Origin: Streptomyces sp. CB02980
GTDB taxonomy: Bacteria > Actinomycetota > Actinomycetes > Streptomycetales > Streptomycetaceae
Assembly: GCF_014451325.2 (NCBI RefSeq)
Contig: NZ_JACSCH020000014.1
Span: forward strand, 1 to 59,053
DNA: 59,053 bases
Reading direction: 5' to 3'
Under the pieces are notes generated by a model. That model was not told the DNA's origin and ran no database searches. It saw only the letters and a program-made list of their open reading frames with translations. This document shows positions 7,402-15,559 of the stretch, piece after piece. Numbering within the stretch: position 1 is the stretch's first letter; each line of letters begins with the position of its first letter. The position numbers were made by a program, and so were the translations under genes.

Positions 7402-8543
7402 CGGAGACCCTGCCCGGGGCGGCCCCGGACCGGTCGGCGCCCGCCGCACCGCCGGGGCCGCCCCGTACCGAGGAGCCCGGCGTGGCCCCCGGGCCGCCCC
7501 GTACCGAGGAGCCCGGCGTGGCCCCCGGGCCGCCCCGTACCGAGGAGCCCGGCGTGGCCCCCGGGCCGCCCCGTACCGAGGAGCCCGGCGTGGCCCCCGG
7601 GCCGCCCCGTACCGAGGAGCCCGGCGTGGCCCCCGGGCCGCCCCGTACCGAGGAACTCGCCCCCGGGGTGTACGCGTACATCCAGCCCGACGGCGGCTGG
7701 TGCGTGAGCAACTCCGGGGTGCTGATCGGCGACGACGGTGTCACCGTGGTCGACACCACGGCCACCGAGGACCGGGCGCGCGCGCTGCGCGCGGCCGTCG
7801 GCGCGCTCACTCCGGCGCCCGTCCGTCTCGTGGTCAACACCCACTTCCACGGCGACCACACCTTCGGCAACGCCGTCGTCGGCGACGGCCGGGCGGCCGT
7901 CGTCGCCCACGAGCGGCTGCGCGACGAGGCCGCCGCCGCCGGGCTCGGCCTCACCGGCCTGTGGCCCGGGGTGCACTGGGGCGACGTGTCGGTGACCCTG
8001 CCCCACCTCACGTACAAGGACCGGCTCACCCTCCACCTGGGGGAGGGGCGCCGGGCCGAGCTGTTCCACCCCGGCCCGGCGCACACCACCAACGACACCC
8101 TCGTATGGCTGGCCCGTGAGCGGGTCCTCTTCGCCGGCGACGTCGTCATGCCCGGCTGCACGCCGTTCGTCCTGATGGGCTCGATCGAGGGCAGCCTGCG
8201 CACCCTCGACCGGCTCGGCGAACTCGGCCCGCGGGTGATCGTCGGCGGCCACGGCCCGGTCTCCGGTCCCGAGGTGCTGCGGGAGACGGCGGAGTACCTG
8301 CGCTGGGTCCGCCGGATCGCGGAGCGGGGCCGGGCCGAGGGACTGACCCCGCTGCAGACCGCGCGGGAGTACGCCCCCGGACCGTTCGGCCACTGGCAGG
8401 ATCCGGAGCGGCTCGTCGGGAACCTCCACCGGGCGTACGCGGAGCTGGCCGGCGAACCCCTGGGCGGCCCGCTCGACGTGGTGGGGATCTTCGGGGAGCT
8501 GGTGGAGTTCAACGGCGGTGTGCTGCCCACCTGTTACGCGTGA
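7398..8543 (+). CDS. Metallo-beta-lactamase-fold cyclase (ActIV-like)
   Basis: A 381-residue protein whose core (from about residue 87) has the MBL metal motif THFHGDH, then HTTNDT, FAGD and GGHGPV. In aromatic PKS clusters this fold closes the second ring (ActIV). The GTGA start overlaps the aromatase stop. Residues 19-86 are an odd N-terminal extension made of five identical 12-residue units plus a partial sixth, rich in Pro and Gly, with no counterpart that I know in the family. The extension is probably disordered; core activity should not depend on it. Confidence 0.9.
   Translation: MTETLPGAAPDRSAPAAPPGPPRTEEPGVAPGPPRTEEPGVAPGPPRTEEPGVAPGPPRTEEPGVAPGPPRTEEPGVAPGPPRTEELAPGVYAYIQPDGGWCVSNSGVLIGDDGVTVVDTTATEDRARALRAAVGALTPAPVRLVVNTHFHGDHTFGNAVVGDGRAAVVAHERLRDEAAAAGLGLTGLWPGVHWGDVSVTLPHLTYKDRLTLHLGEGRRAELFHPGPAHTTNDTLVWLARERVLFAGDVVMPGCTPFVLMGSIEGSLRTLDRLGELGPRVIVGGHGPVSGPEVLRETAEYLRWVRRIAERGRAEGLTPLQTAREYAPGPFGHWQDPERLVGNLHRAYAELAGEPLGGPLDVVGIFGELVEFNGGVLPTCYA
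7452..7655 (+). repeat. In-frame 36-bp minisatellite in the cyclase gene
   Basis: Five exact 36-base units (7452-7631) and a 24-base partial unit encode repeats of PGPPRTEEPGVA. The copies are identical at DNA level, implying recent expansion, and unit length is a multiple of three so that copy-number change keeps the frame. Confidence 0.95.
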
Positions 8544-9475
8544 ACACCGGCGGCTCCACCGGTCGGGCCGGCGGCCCGGGACCGCTGGCCGGCCTGCTGC
8601 CCCCGTGGGCGGCCGGGGCCGAGGTCCTCGGCCCCGGGCCGCTGCCCTGGCTGTACGCCGAGGAGGACGAGCAGCTCGCCGAGGGCGTCGTCGACGCGCG
8701 CTGGACCGAGTTCGCCACGGCGCGGATGTGCGCCCGCCGGGCGCTCCTCGGGCTCGGCGCCGTCCCGGGTCCGCTGCTGCGCGGCAGCCGCGGCGAACCG
8801 CTCTGGCCAACCGGGGTCGTCGGCAGCATCACCCACCGCGCGGGCTATCGCGCGGCGGTCGTGGGCCCGGCAGGTGCGACGGTCGCGCTCGGCATCGACG
8901 CCGAGCCGGCCGTCGCGCTGCGTCCGGGGGTGCTGCGCCGGATCGCCCTGCCGGAGGAGCGCGCCCGTCTCGCCGCGCTGCCGTCCGCCCCCGGCCTGCC
9001 GTGGGACACGCTGCTGTTCTGCGTCAAGGAGGCGGCGTACAAGGCCTGGTACCCGCTGGCGCGCGTCCCCCTGGGCTTCCACTCCGCCGAGGTCCGGTTC
9101 CACCCGGAGCGCTCGGCGGTCACCGTGCGGCCGGTCGGGGTGCGGGAGGTGGCGGGGCGGGCGAACGGCCGGCCGTACCCGCGGGCCCGGCCGCCGCAGT
9201 CGTCTGCGCCGACCAGGTCGTCGCAGCCGGCGACGGCGGACCCGCGGGCCGCGGCGCCCGGTGGCCCAGCGGCACCCGGCAGCCTCCGAGCACCCGGCAG
9301 TCCCGGAGCGCCCGGCAGCCCCGCGGCGTCGTGGGGCGCCGCGGGGCTGCCGCCGCTGGAGGGCGGTTACGCCGCAGCGGACGGCCTGCTGGTCGTGCTG
9401 CTCACAGCCGCTGCTCCGCGTAGGCTCCCGCCGCCGCCTCGAACTGCAGCGCGATGTGCGTCGAGCCGGAGTTGA
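8540..9475 (+). CDS. 4'-phosphopantetheinyl transferase (Sfp/EntD type)
   Basis: Transfers the phosphopantetheine arm from CoA to the ACP serines. It shows the family motifs GIDAEP (Mg2+ binding) and FCVKEAAYKAWYPL. The GTGA start overlaps the cyclase stop. Between the strand ending near residue 210 and the C-terminal GGYAAADGLLVVLLTA there is a Pro/Ala/Gly/Ser-rich insertion of about 60 residues. The last 20 residues run into the convergent hydroxylase gene (74-base overlap) and look non-conserved. A cluster-borne PPTase would activate both ACPs. It may equally modify other carrier proteins. Confidence 0.88.
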   Translation: MNTGGSTGRAGGPGPLAGLLPPWAAGAEVLGPGPLPWLYAEEDEQLAEGVVDARWTEFATARMCARRALLGLGAVPGPLLRGSRGEPLWPTGVVGSITHRAGYRAAVVGPAGATVALGIDAEPAVALRPGVLRRIALPEERARLAALPSAPGLPWDTLLFCVKEAAYKAWYPLARVPLGFHSAEVRFHPERSAVTVRPVGVREVAGRANGRPYPRARPPQSSAPTRSSQPATADPRAAAPGGPAAPGSLRAPGSPGAPGSPAASWGAAGLPPLEGGYAAADGLLVVLLTAAAPRRLPPPPRTAARCASSRS

Positions 9476-10556
9476 CGTCCCGCCAGAAACGCTGGATCGG
9501 CCGGTCGGTGAGCTGGCCGCTCGTCCCGGCCGTGCGGAAGAACCGGTCGACGGCGGAGACCAGCAGCTCCACCGCGTAGGCGCAGTCGCGCAGGTTCTGG
9601 GTCCGTTCCAGACGGGTCACCGCCGCCCCCCGGTCGGCGACGGCCGCGCAGCGTTCGAGCAGCAGCTGCGCGGAGTCGATCTCGGCGACCGAACGGGCGA
9701 GGGTGTCGGCGTAGGACGCGCGGCTGGGGCCCGGGCCTCCGGTCCGCCCGGCCAGCGCCGCCGTCTTCGCCGCCACGTGCTCCGTCCAGGCCCGCTGGGT
9801 GCCGCGGGCCGCGCCGAGCAGCGGGGCGGCGAAGGACAGCCCGTTCGCCGCCTCCAGGGGCACGGTGTGACAGGGGGCCTCGGAGTCCGAGGGCCGGCCC
9901 GAGAGAAGGTCGGCGCGGAGGAAGGTGCGCTCCGCCGGCACGAGGAGCAGGTCGACGGCGACGGTGTTGCTGCCGGTGCCGCTCATGCCGACGCTGTCCC
10001 AGCTCTCGATGACCTCGAAGTCGGCGCGGGGCACGGCGAAGACCAGCGGGACCGGCGCGCTGTCGCCGGTGAGCGTGCCGCACAGCAGCGCCCAGTCCGC
10101 GAAGTCGACGCCGCTGATGTAGGGCCAGCGGCCGGTCAGCCGGTAGCCGCCCGGCGCGCGCTGGGCGGTCCCGAACGGGGACAGGGAGCCGACGACGAGG
10201 GTGTCGGGCCCCTCGTCCCACACGTCCTTGCGGCCCTGGGCGGGAAGGTAGGCGGCCATCCGGGCGAGGTTCGCCGCGAGCGAGGCGCACCAGGCGGTGG
10301 CGGTGCACGACTCGCCGAGGGTGACGACCGCGCGGGTCAGCTCCTCGAAGTTCCCGGCCCGGCCGCCGTGTTCGACGGGGACGAAGTGGCGGGCGAAGCC
10401 GGCGTCGAGCACGGCCCGCATCGCCTCGGGGTGGAGCCGCCGCAGGCTCTCGGTCTCGGCGGCGAGGCGGCCCGCCACCTCGGCGGCGCGCACGGCGCTC
10501 ACCGCGACCCCGGTGTCGAGGGGCGACTCCGGGCGTGGGGGCAGATTGTCCAGCAT
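9402..10556 (-). CDS. Flavin-dependent aromatic hydroxylase, acyl-CoA dehydrogenase fold (ActVA-ORF5-like)
   Basis: 384 residues with the acyl-CoA dehydrogenase fold: N-terminal helices, the LGESCTATAWCAS segment, the strand region GGYRLTGRWPYISG, and a C-terminal helical domain ending FWRDVNSGSTHIAL. Members of this group (ActVA-ORF5, HpaB-like) hydroxylate phenolic rings using reduced flavin from a separate reductase; a flavin reductase is encoded at 39096. ATG 10556 was preferred over one 42 bases upstream because AAGGAGG precedes it. Its promoter has the SARP-type repeats. Likely makes the quinone of the product. Confidence 0.87.
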   Translation of the reverse strand: MLDNLPPRPESPLDTGVAVSAVRAAEVAGRLAAETESLRRLHPEAMRAVLDAGFARHFVPVEHGGRAGNFEELTRAVVTLGESCTATAWCASLAANLARMAAYLPAQGRKDVWDEGPDTLVVGSLSPFGTAQRAPGGYRLTGRWPYISGVDFADWALLCGTLTGDSAPVPLVFAVPRADFEVIESWDSVGMSGTGSNTVAVDLLLVPAERTFLRADLLSGRPSDSEAPCHTVPLEAANGLSFAAPLLGAARGTQRAWTEHVAAKTAALAGRTGGPGPSRASYADTLARSVAEIDSAQLLLERCAAVADRGAAVTRLERTQNLRDCAYAVELLVSAVDRFFRTAGTSGQLTDRPIQRFWRDVNSGSTHIALQFEAAAGAYAEQRL

Positions 10557-10596
10557 CGTCGATGCCTCCTTTTCGGCCTTGCGCACAGTCCTGCCC

Positions 10597-10640
10597 ACGG
10601 TGGCGGGCGGCGGTCGCGCAGGGCTCGAGGAGGGATCGAT
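10597..10640 (-). promoter_or_regulatory. SARP box and promoter for the hydroxylase
   Basis: Reading the minus strand, ATCGATC (10640-10634), CTCGAGC (10629-10623) and a weaker CGCGACC (10618-10612) lie at 11-bp spacing. Nine bases further is CACCGT (10602-10597), the -10-like hexamer. Same geometry as the other sites. Confidence 0.6.
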
Positions 10641-10654
10641 TCGGGGCCGGGACG

Positions 10655-11233
10655 TCAGGAGCCGGGCGCGAGCCCGCGGAGCAGGTCGTCGAGGCCGGCC
10701 TTGATGCGGTCGGTGCCGAAGCCCCGTTCGTCGAGCTGGTACGCGATGAGGCTGGGCGTGAAGGGGGCGAGCAGCGCGTCGGCGAGGCAGGCGCCGTCAC
10801 GGTCCGGGGCCAGCTCGGTGAGGAGCCCGGCGAGGTGGGCGTGCTGGGCGCCGTACGGAGCGCTCGCGTAGCGGGCGGCCGGGGCGCTGGCCTCGGCGAG
10901 CAGCAGGAGTTCGCGCTGTTCGACGACGAGGTCGACGAGGGCGTGGAGGAAGGCGCGGGCCCGCTCCAGGGGAGGGGCTCCGGGGCCCAGCGGCGGGGGG
11001 CCGCACAGGGTCTCGCGGAACCGGCGCTCGCGGTCCTCCAGGAGGGCGAAGACGAGTCCGGCCCGGTCGCCGAAGCGGCGGTAGACGGTGCCGACGCCGA
11101 CGTCTGCGGCCTTGGCCACGGCGTCGAGGGAGAGATCGGCGGCGCCCTCCGCGGCCACGATGCGGGCCGCGACGTCGAGGATCTTGCGCCGGTTGCGGGC
11201 TGCGTCGGCTCTCTCGGGGGTCGGCTCGGTCAT
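10655..11233 (-). CDS. TetR-family repressor
   Basis: 192 residues with an N-terminal helix-turn-helix (residues about 15-60: RRKILDVAARIVAAEG followed by VGVGTVYRRFGDRAGL) and a ligand-binding C-terminal domain. It is divergent from an MFS exporter, the usual arrangement for repressors that sense the cluster product and control its export. ATG at 11233 has no clear ribosome site, and a -10-like TATGCT ends seven bases upstream, so its mRNA may be leaderless. Three operator-like palindromes fill the shared promoter region. Confidence 0.93.
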   Translation of the reverse strand: MTEPTPERADAARNRRKILDVAARIVAAEGAADLSLDAVAKAADVGVGTVYRRFGDRAGLVFALLEDRERRFRETLCGPPPLGPGAPPLERARAFLHALVDLVVEQRELLLLAEASAPAARYASAPYGAQHAHLAGLLTELAPDRDGACLADALLAPFTPSLIAYQLDERGFGTDRIKAGLDDLLRGLAPGS

Positions 11234-11246
11234 GGCCCGAGCATAT

Positions 11247-11317
11247 CGGAGAGTTCTCCGCTTCGAGTTGTGAAGCGGAGGAGTCTCCGTATACGCTCGT
11301 AAACGGAGGGTGCTCCG
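11247..11317. promoter_or_regulatory. Triple TetR operator and divergent promoter
   Basis: Three palindromes of form CGGAGNNNNCTCCG occur at 11247-11260, 11276-11289 and 11304-11317, at 29 and 28 bp spacing. For the exporter, TTGTGA (11268-11273) and TATACG (11290-11295) make a promoter with a 16-base spacer filled almost exactly by the middle operator. Binding there would block RNA polymerase. Confidence 0.75.
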
Positions 11318-11669
11318 GTTCAGGGCGGACGGTCCGGCCGGACGGCGGTCCGGGCCAACCGTCGGTCCGGCAGTCGGTCCGTCAGGCGGTCAGGCGGTCC
11401 GGCCGACGGGATGCCCGACTGTCTGGTTGCCGGTTGCCGGTTGCCGGTTGCCGGCTGTCCGTCCGCTGTCCGCCGTCCGCTGTCCGCCGTCCGCCGGTCG
11501 TCCGGCCGTCACTGCCCGGCGGTCCGTCCGCCGGTCGCCCGGCTGCCGTCGCCCGGCAACCGACCGCCGCCCGGCTGTCGGCCGTACCGCCTCCGCATCC
11601 CGCCGTACCCCGTCCGTGCGCTCCGGCTCCCCCCCCCCGCAACCGACCGCCAGGTCCCGAGGAGGCCCC
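11318..11669 (+). repeat. Long low-complexity leader of the exporter gene
   Basis: About 350 bases without a supported gene. It is built of short tandem motifs: GGTCCG-type units first, four copies of GGTTGCC at 11425-11452, then alternating CTGTCCGCCGTCCG units to about 11520. Frames are open across it in both directions because of composition, but codon use does not look coding. It may be an expanded 5' untranslated region. Confidence 0.6.
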
Positions 11670-13046
11670 ATGAGTACGCCCGCCGCGCCCGCGCCGAGCC
11701 GCTGGTGGCTCGTGACGGCCGCGGGTCTCGCCGTCTTCGTCGCCCAGCTCGACGCCTCCGTCGTCGGCGTCGCGGCGCCCACCATCCGCTCGGACCTCGG
11801 TACCACGACCGAGATCGTCCAGTGGGTCTCCCTGGCCTACGCCGTCCCGCTCATCGGCCTCAGCCTGTGCGCCGGACGCTGGGTCGACCTGGCGGACCCA
11901 CGGCGCGCCCTCACCCTGGCCTGCGGCGGCTTCGCCCTCTTCTCCGTCGCCTGCGGGCTCGCCCCGAGTATCGGCTGGCTCATCGCGGCCCGGGTGGTCC
12001 AGGGCTGCTTCGCCGTCGTGATGATGGCGCTGACCCCGGTCCTCGCCACGGTCGCCGTCGCCCCCGGGGCGCGCGGCCGCGCCTTCGGCCTCGTGATGCT
12101 CTTCGGCACGCTCGGCGGCCTCGCCGGGCCCGTCCTCGGCGGCCAGATCGTCGAACACGCCGACTGGCCCTGGATCTTCTACCTCGGCGTTCCCGCCGCC
12201 GCGCTCGTCATCGCCCTGGCCGCCCGCGAACTCCCCAAGGGGGAGCGGCTGCCCTGGCCGGAGCGCCGCTGGCTGGTCGAGGCCCTCACCCTGGGCGGCG
12301 CCGCAGTCGCCGTGCTCCTCGGTCTCACCTTCGCGGTCGACCGCGGCGCGGCCTGGGGCCAGTTGGCCCTGCTCGCGGTGCCCCTGGTCGTCGCCTGGAG
12401 CCGCCGGAAGGAGTCCGCCGCGGTCCGGCGCCTCGTCGGGTCGCCCGGCGTCCTCGGCCCCCATCTGGCCCTGCTCCTGGCCTACCTCGGCATCTTCCTG
12501 ATCATGTTCATGTTGCCGTTCCTGCTCCAGGACACCCTCGGCGTCACGGCCGGCACGACCGGGCTCGCCCTGATCGCGCTGGCCGTCTCCACGGCCGTCG
12601 CCGGCCTCCTCGGCGGCCGGGCCGCCGACCGGCTCGGAGCCAGGGGCGTGGCCCTGACCGGGGCCCTCCTGACGGCCGCGGGCGCCGCCCTGATGCTGAC
12701 CGTCGACGGCTCCTCGGGGGCCGCCTCCCTCGCCTGGCGGCTCGCCGTCCTGGGCTTCGGGTTCGGCCTGTTCAACGGCCAGAACCAGGTGCTCGCCATG
12801 GGCAACACGCCGCCCGACCGGCTCGGCATGACGGCCGGCACCACCAACCTCGTCCGCCAGCTGGGCGTCGCCTTCGGCTCCGCCCTCGGCGCCCTCGTCT
12901 GGAGCACCGCCGACAGCGGCACCACCGGCTTCCGGCTCGGCGCCGGAGTCGGCACCCTGCTCGTCGCCGGGGTCGCCGTCACGGTCCTGGTCGCCGTGCG
13001 GGCGCCCGAACCGGCCGGGAAGACACCCGTCGAGACCCCGGCTTGA
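11670..13046 (+). CDS. MFS drug exporter (DHA2, 14-TM type)
   Basis: 458 residues, mostly hydrophobic, with the DHA2 signature DASVVGVAAPTI in the first helix, RVVQGCFAVVMMALTP in helix 4-5 and GGLAGPVLGG (motif C of antiporters) following. Predicted 12-14 transmembrane helices. ATG 11670 follows GAGGAGG. It probably exports the cluster product and so gives self-resistance, under control of the divergent TetR repressor. Confidence 0.93.
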   Translation: MSTPAAPAPSRWWLVTAAGLAVFVAQLDASVVGVAAPTIRSDLGTTTEIVQWVSLAYAVPLIGLSLCAGRWVDLADPRRALTLACGGFALFSVACGLAPSIGWLIAARVVQGCFAVVMMALTPVLATVAVAPGARGRAFGLVMLFGTLGGLAGPVLGGQIVEHADWPWIFYLGVPAAALVIALAARELPKGERLPWPERRWLVEALTLGGAAVAVLLGLTFAVDRGAAWGQLALLAVPLVVAWSRRKESAAVRRLVGSPGVLGPHLALLLAYLGIFLIMFMLPFLLQDTLGVTAGTTGLALIALAVSTAVAGLLGGRAADRLGARGVALTGALLTAAGAALMLTVDGSSGAASLAWRLAVLGFGFGLFNGQNQVLAMGNTPPDRLGMTAGTTNLVRQLGVAFGSALGALVWSTADSGTTGFRLGAGVGTLLVAGVAVTVLVAVRAPEPAGKTPVETPA

Positions 13047-13074
13047 GTCACCTTCGAGTCTTCTGTGGCACAAC
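13042..13074 (+). promoter_or_regulatory. Probable SARP box for the F420-type reductase
   Basis: CTTGAGT (13042) and TTCGAGT (13053) are 11 bp apart. Nine bases later is CACAAC (13069-13074). The match to the -10 pattern is weaker than at the other sites. It falls between the exporter stop and the next gene, so the reductase and aldo/keto reductase can be expressed separately from the exporter. Confidence 0.5.
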
Positions 13075-13111
13075 CTCCGAGAACCAGCGAGCTCCTGAAA
13101 AGGAAGACGTC

Positions 13112-13561
13112 ATGTCGAACACAGAGCTGATCACCCCCGTCGCCGGCGAGCCCGGTGACTACAACATCCCCGTCGTGCAGGAGTTCCGGACCAACGGCGG
13201 CAAGGTCGGCGGCATGTTCGAGGGCGCGCCGCTCGTCCTCCTCACCCACACCGGGGCCAAGAGCGGCCGCCGCCGCGTCTGCCCCGTCATGTACGTGGAG
13301 GAGGACGGCCGTACCCTCATCTTCGCCACCAACGCCGGCGGCCCCCAGAACCCCTCCTGGTACCACAACGTCCTGGTCAACTCCGAGGTGACCGTGGAGA
13401 CCGGCACCGAGGTCTACCGGGCCACCGCCGTCGTCGTCGAGGGCACCGAGCGCGACCGGCTCTACGCCGAGTCGGCGGAGAAGGTCCCGGCCCTCGCCGA
13501 CTACCAGTCGAAGACCGAGCGCAGCATCCCCGTCGTCGCCGTGCGGCGCCTGGCGGACTGA
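13112..13561 (+). CDS. F420-dependent nitroreductase-family (DUF385/Ddn-like) oxidoreductase
   Basis: 149 residues of the deazaflavin-dependent nitroreductase group, recognised by FRTNGGKVGGMFEGAPLVLL, HTGAKSGRRRVCPVMY and NAGGPQNPSWYHNV. These split-barrel proteins bind F420 through basic residues such as the KSGRRR segment and reduce enones or quinones. In this cluster it may reduce a double bond or quinone intermediate. ATG 13112 follows AAAAGGAAG. The stop overlaps the next ATG by one base. Confidence 0.88.
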   Translation: MSNTELITPVAGEPGDYNIPVVQEFRTNGGKVGGMFEGAPLVLLTHTGAKSGRRRVCPVMYVEEDGRTLIFATNAGGPQNPSWYHNVLVNSEVTVETGTEVYRATAVVVEGTERDRLYAESAEKVPALADYQSKTERSIPVVAVRRLAD

Positions 13562-14619
13562 TGCGGTACACACTGCTGGGCAAGACCGGGGTGCGGATAT
13601 CGGAGATCGCCCTCGGCACCCTCACCTTCGGCGACGACTGGAAACTGCCGAGGACGACCCTCGCCGGCATCCTCGACCGGTACGCCGAGGCCGGAGGCAA
13701 CGTCCTCGACACGGCCAACGAGTACGGCCGGGGCTCCGCCGAGACCACCCTCGGCGAGCTGCTGGCCGGCCGGCGGGACGAGTTCGTCCTGACCACCAAG
13801 TACACGATGCAGATGCGGCCGGGCGACCCCAACTCGGCGGGCAACCACCGCAAGAACCTGGTCGCCTCGCTCGACGCCTCGCTGCGCCGGCTCGGCACCG
13901 ACCGCATCGACCTGCTGTGGGTGCACGCCCGTGACACCCTCACCCCGGTCCCCGAGGTGATGCGCGCCCTGGACGACCAGGTCCGCGCCGGCAAGGTGCT
14001 CTACGTGGGCGTCTCCGACTGGCCGGCCTGGGAGGTGGCCCAGGCCAACACCCTCGCGGAGTTGCGCGGCTGGTCCGCCTTCGCCGGTCTGCAGATCCGC
14101 TACAACCTCCTGGAGCGCACCCCGGAGCGCGAACTGCTCCCCATGGCACACGCCTTCGACCTTCCGGTGCTCGCCTGGGGGCCGCTCGCCGACGGGCGGC
14201 TCACCGGCAAGTACCTGGCCGGCGAGCCCGGCCGGCTCGACCATGTGCCGTGGGGCGAGGGCCGCGGACCCGGCGACGAGATCGTCGAGAAGGTCGTGCG
14301 GATCGCCAAGGAGGGCGGCTGGAGCGCTGCCCAGGTGGCGCTCGCCTGGCTCCGCTCACGGCCCGGCACGGTCGTGCCGCTGATCGGCGCCACCAAGGAG
14401 TCCCAGCTCGTCGACAACCTCGCCGCCGGCGAGGTCACCCTGGACCCCGCGCACCTGGCGGAGCTCGAGGAGGCCAGCCGTGTCCCGGTCGGCTTCCCGC
14501 ACGACTTCCTCCGCTTCCCGGCGATGACCGACGCCATCTACGGGGACCGCTGGCGGGAGACGGACGACCGCCGCACCACGGTGCGCCGGGCCGTCGCCGA
14601 CGACCTGTTCGGCGGCTGA
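13561..14619 (+). CDS. Aldo/keto reductase
   Basis: 352 residues with the AKR pattern: catalytic Asp and Tyr in VLDTANEYGRGSAE, Lys in VLTTKY, His in LLWVHARD, and the C-terminal NADPH segment PLIGATKESQLVDNL. It reduces a carbonyl with NADPH. In alnumycin biosynthesis an NADPH-dependent reductase acts on the sugar-derived side unit; a similar role here fits the AlnA/AlnB homologues but is only inference. A sugar or polyketide ketone are alternatives. It is cotranscribed with the F420-type reductase. Confidence 0.9.
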   Translation: MRYTLLGKTGVRISEIALGTLTFGDDWKLPRTTLAGILDRYAEAGGNVLDTANEYGRGSAETTLGELLAGRRDEFVLTTKYTMQMRPGDPNSAGNHRKNLVASLDASLRRLGTDRIDLLWVHARDTLTPVPEVMRALDDQVRAGKVLYVGVSDWPAWEVAQANTLAELRGWSAFAGLQIRYNLLERTPERELLPMAHAFDLPVLAWGPLADGRLTGKYLAGEPGRLDHVPWGEGRGPGDEIVEKVVRIAKEGGWSAAQVALAWLRSRPGTVVPLIGATKESQLVDNLAAGEVTLDPAHLAELEEASRVPVGFPHDFLRFPAMTDAIYGDRWRETDDRRTTVRRAVADDLFGG

Positions 14620-14630
14620 CCCGCCGGCGT

Positions 14631-14684
14631 CACGCGACGAAGGGCCGGACCCGCTCTCCAGCGGGTCCGGCCCTTCGTCGCGTG
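14631..14684. terminator. Bidirectional terminator
   Basis: A perfect 25-bp stem (14631-14655 with 14660-14684) and a four-base CTCC loop lies between the stops of two convergent genes, the aldo/keto reductase and the PPOX protein. It should end both transcripts. Confidence 0.93.
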
Positions 14685-14691
14685 CGGACGG

Positions 14692-15153
14692 TCAGTCCGC
14701 CGGCTTGACGTTCACCGTGTCCGACAGGTCCACCCGGGCCACGACCTGCTCGATCTTCACCCGGACCACGACCCCGTTCGGGATGGTGAAGCGGTCGGAG
14801 AACTCCTCCTCGCGCGCCTTGCCGTGGTACCGGCCGCCGATCCGGGCCGTCCAGCGGCGCAGCTCGTCCACGTTCTCGTCGAGCGTCGCCCGGCCCCGGA
14901 CGAGCACGAAGGAGAACGGGGGCCGCTCGTCGTCCCAGAGCAGCGCGATCCGCCCGTCCCGCTGGAGCGAGCGGCCCTTCACGCTGTCCTTCTGCATCGT
15001 GTAGACGATCTCGTCGCCGTCGAGGATCACCCCGACCGGCACGACGTGCGGGCTGCCGTCCTTGCGGACGACGGCGGCCTTCGCCGTCCGCGGCGGGTCC
15101 GCCATGATGAATTCGCGCCACCAGCCCTCGGGGGCGTCCTTGTACGTGGGCAT
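14692..15153 (-). CDS. PPOX-class F420-dependent oxidoreductase
   Basis: 153 residues of the pyridoxamine-phosphate-oxidase-like split barrel: PRTAKAAVVRKDGSPHVVPVG is the first sheet, MQKDSVKGRSLQRDGRIALLW the cofactor region, and RFTIPNGVVVRV the last strand. The family name used for this subgroup is PPOX class F420-dependent. It is the last gene of the minus-strand AlnA-type operon, 37 bases after the lipocalin-like gene. The substrate is unknown; some members only bind flavin or haem. Confidence 0.85.
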   Translation of the reverse strand: MPTYKDAPEGWWREFIMADPPRTAKAAVVRKDGSPHVVPVGVILDGDEIVYTMQKDSVKGRSLQRDGRIALLWDDERPPFSFVLVRGRATLDENVDELRRWTARIGGRYHGKAREEEFSDRFTIPNGVVVRVKIEQVVARVDLSDTVNVKPAD

Positions 15154-15190
15154 GCCGATCCTCCTCGACTCTCTGCGTACGGTGTTCCGT

Positions 15191-15559
15191 TCAGCTCCGG
15201 CGCCAGGTCAGGACGCGCCGCTGGGGGCGTCCGCCCACCTGCGCCGTCCCGCCGAGCGTGAGCAGGTCGCCGGCCAGGGACACGTCCCGCAGCTGGGTGG
15301 TGCCCCTCATGTGCGCGTGCGAGCTGACGTCTATCTCGTGGACCATCACTCCGTCCGTCAGCCGCCAGCGGCCCGCGTACCCCATGAAGGCGTCGCCGGA
15401 CGGCGGGGCGTCCTTCCGCCCCATGCTGACCGACATGTGACCGGTGGGGCTGTAGAGCAGCAGTCCGCTCGGCGCGGGTCCGAGCGGGCCCTCCGTGGTG
15501 CCGCCCGTCCCGTCCACGTCCAGATACGAGACGAGCGTCCACGCGCCGGCGACGTTCAC
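15191..15559 (-). CDS. Lipocalin-like protein
   Basis: 122 residues matching the small lipocalin-like domain family by its start VAGAWTLVSY, the middle GPAPSGLLLYSPTGHMSVSM and the C-terminal strands. Related proteins occur beside polyketide genes and may bind or cyclise a small ligand. The GTGA start overlaps the stop of the upstream DUF6081 gene, so it is translated together with it. No catalytic residues can be named. Confidence 0.72.
   Translation of the reverse strand: MNVAGAWTLVSYLDVDGTGGTTEGPLGPAPSGLLLYSPTGHMSVSMGRKDAPPSGDAFMGYAGRWRLTDGVMVHEIDVSSHAHMRGTTQLRDVSLAGDLLTLGGTAQVGGRPQRRVLTWRRS

Noticed and set aside
7452..7655. CRISPR-like array at the 36-bp repeats
   Set aside because: Repeats are directly joined with no spacers and are in frame within a protein-coding gene.
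11310..11669. An N-terminally extended MFS exporter or separate genes in the repeat-rich leader
   Set aside because: The frame is open by composition only; the ATG at 11670 has a strong GAGGAGG site and gives the family start.
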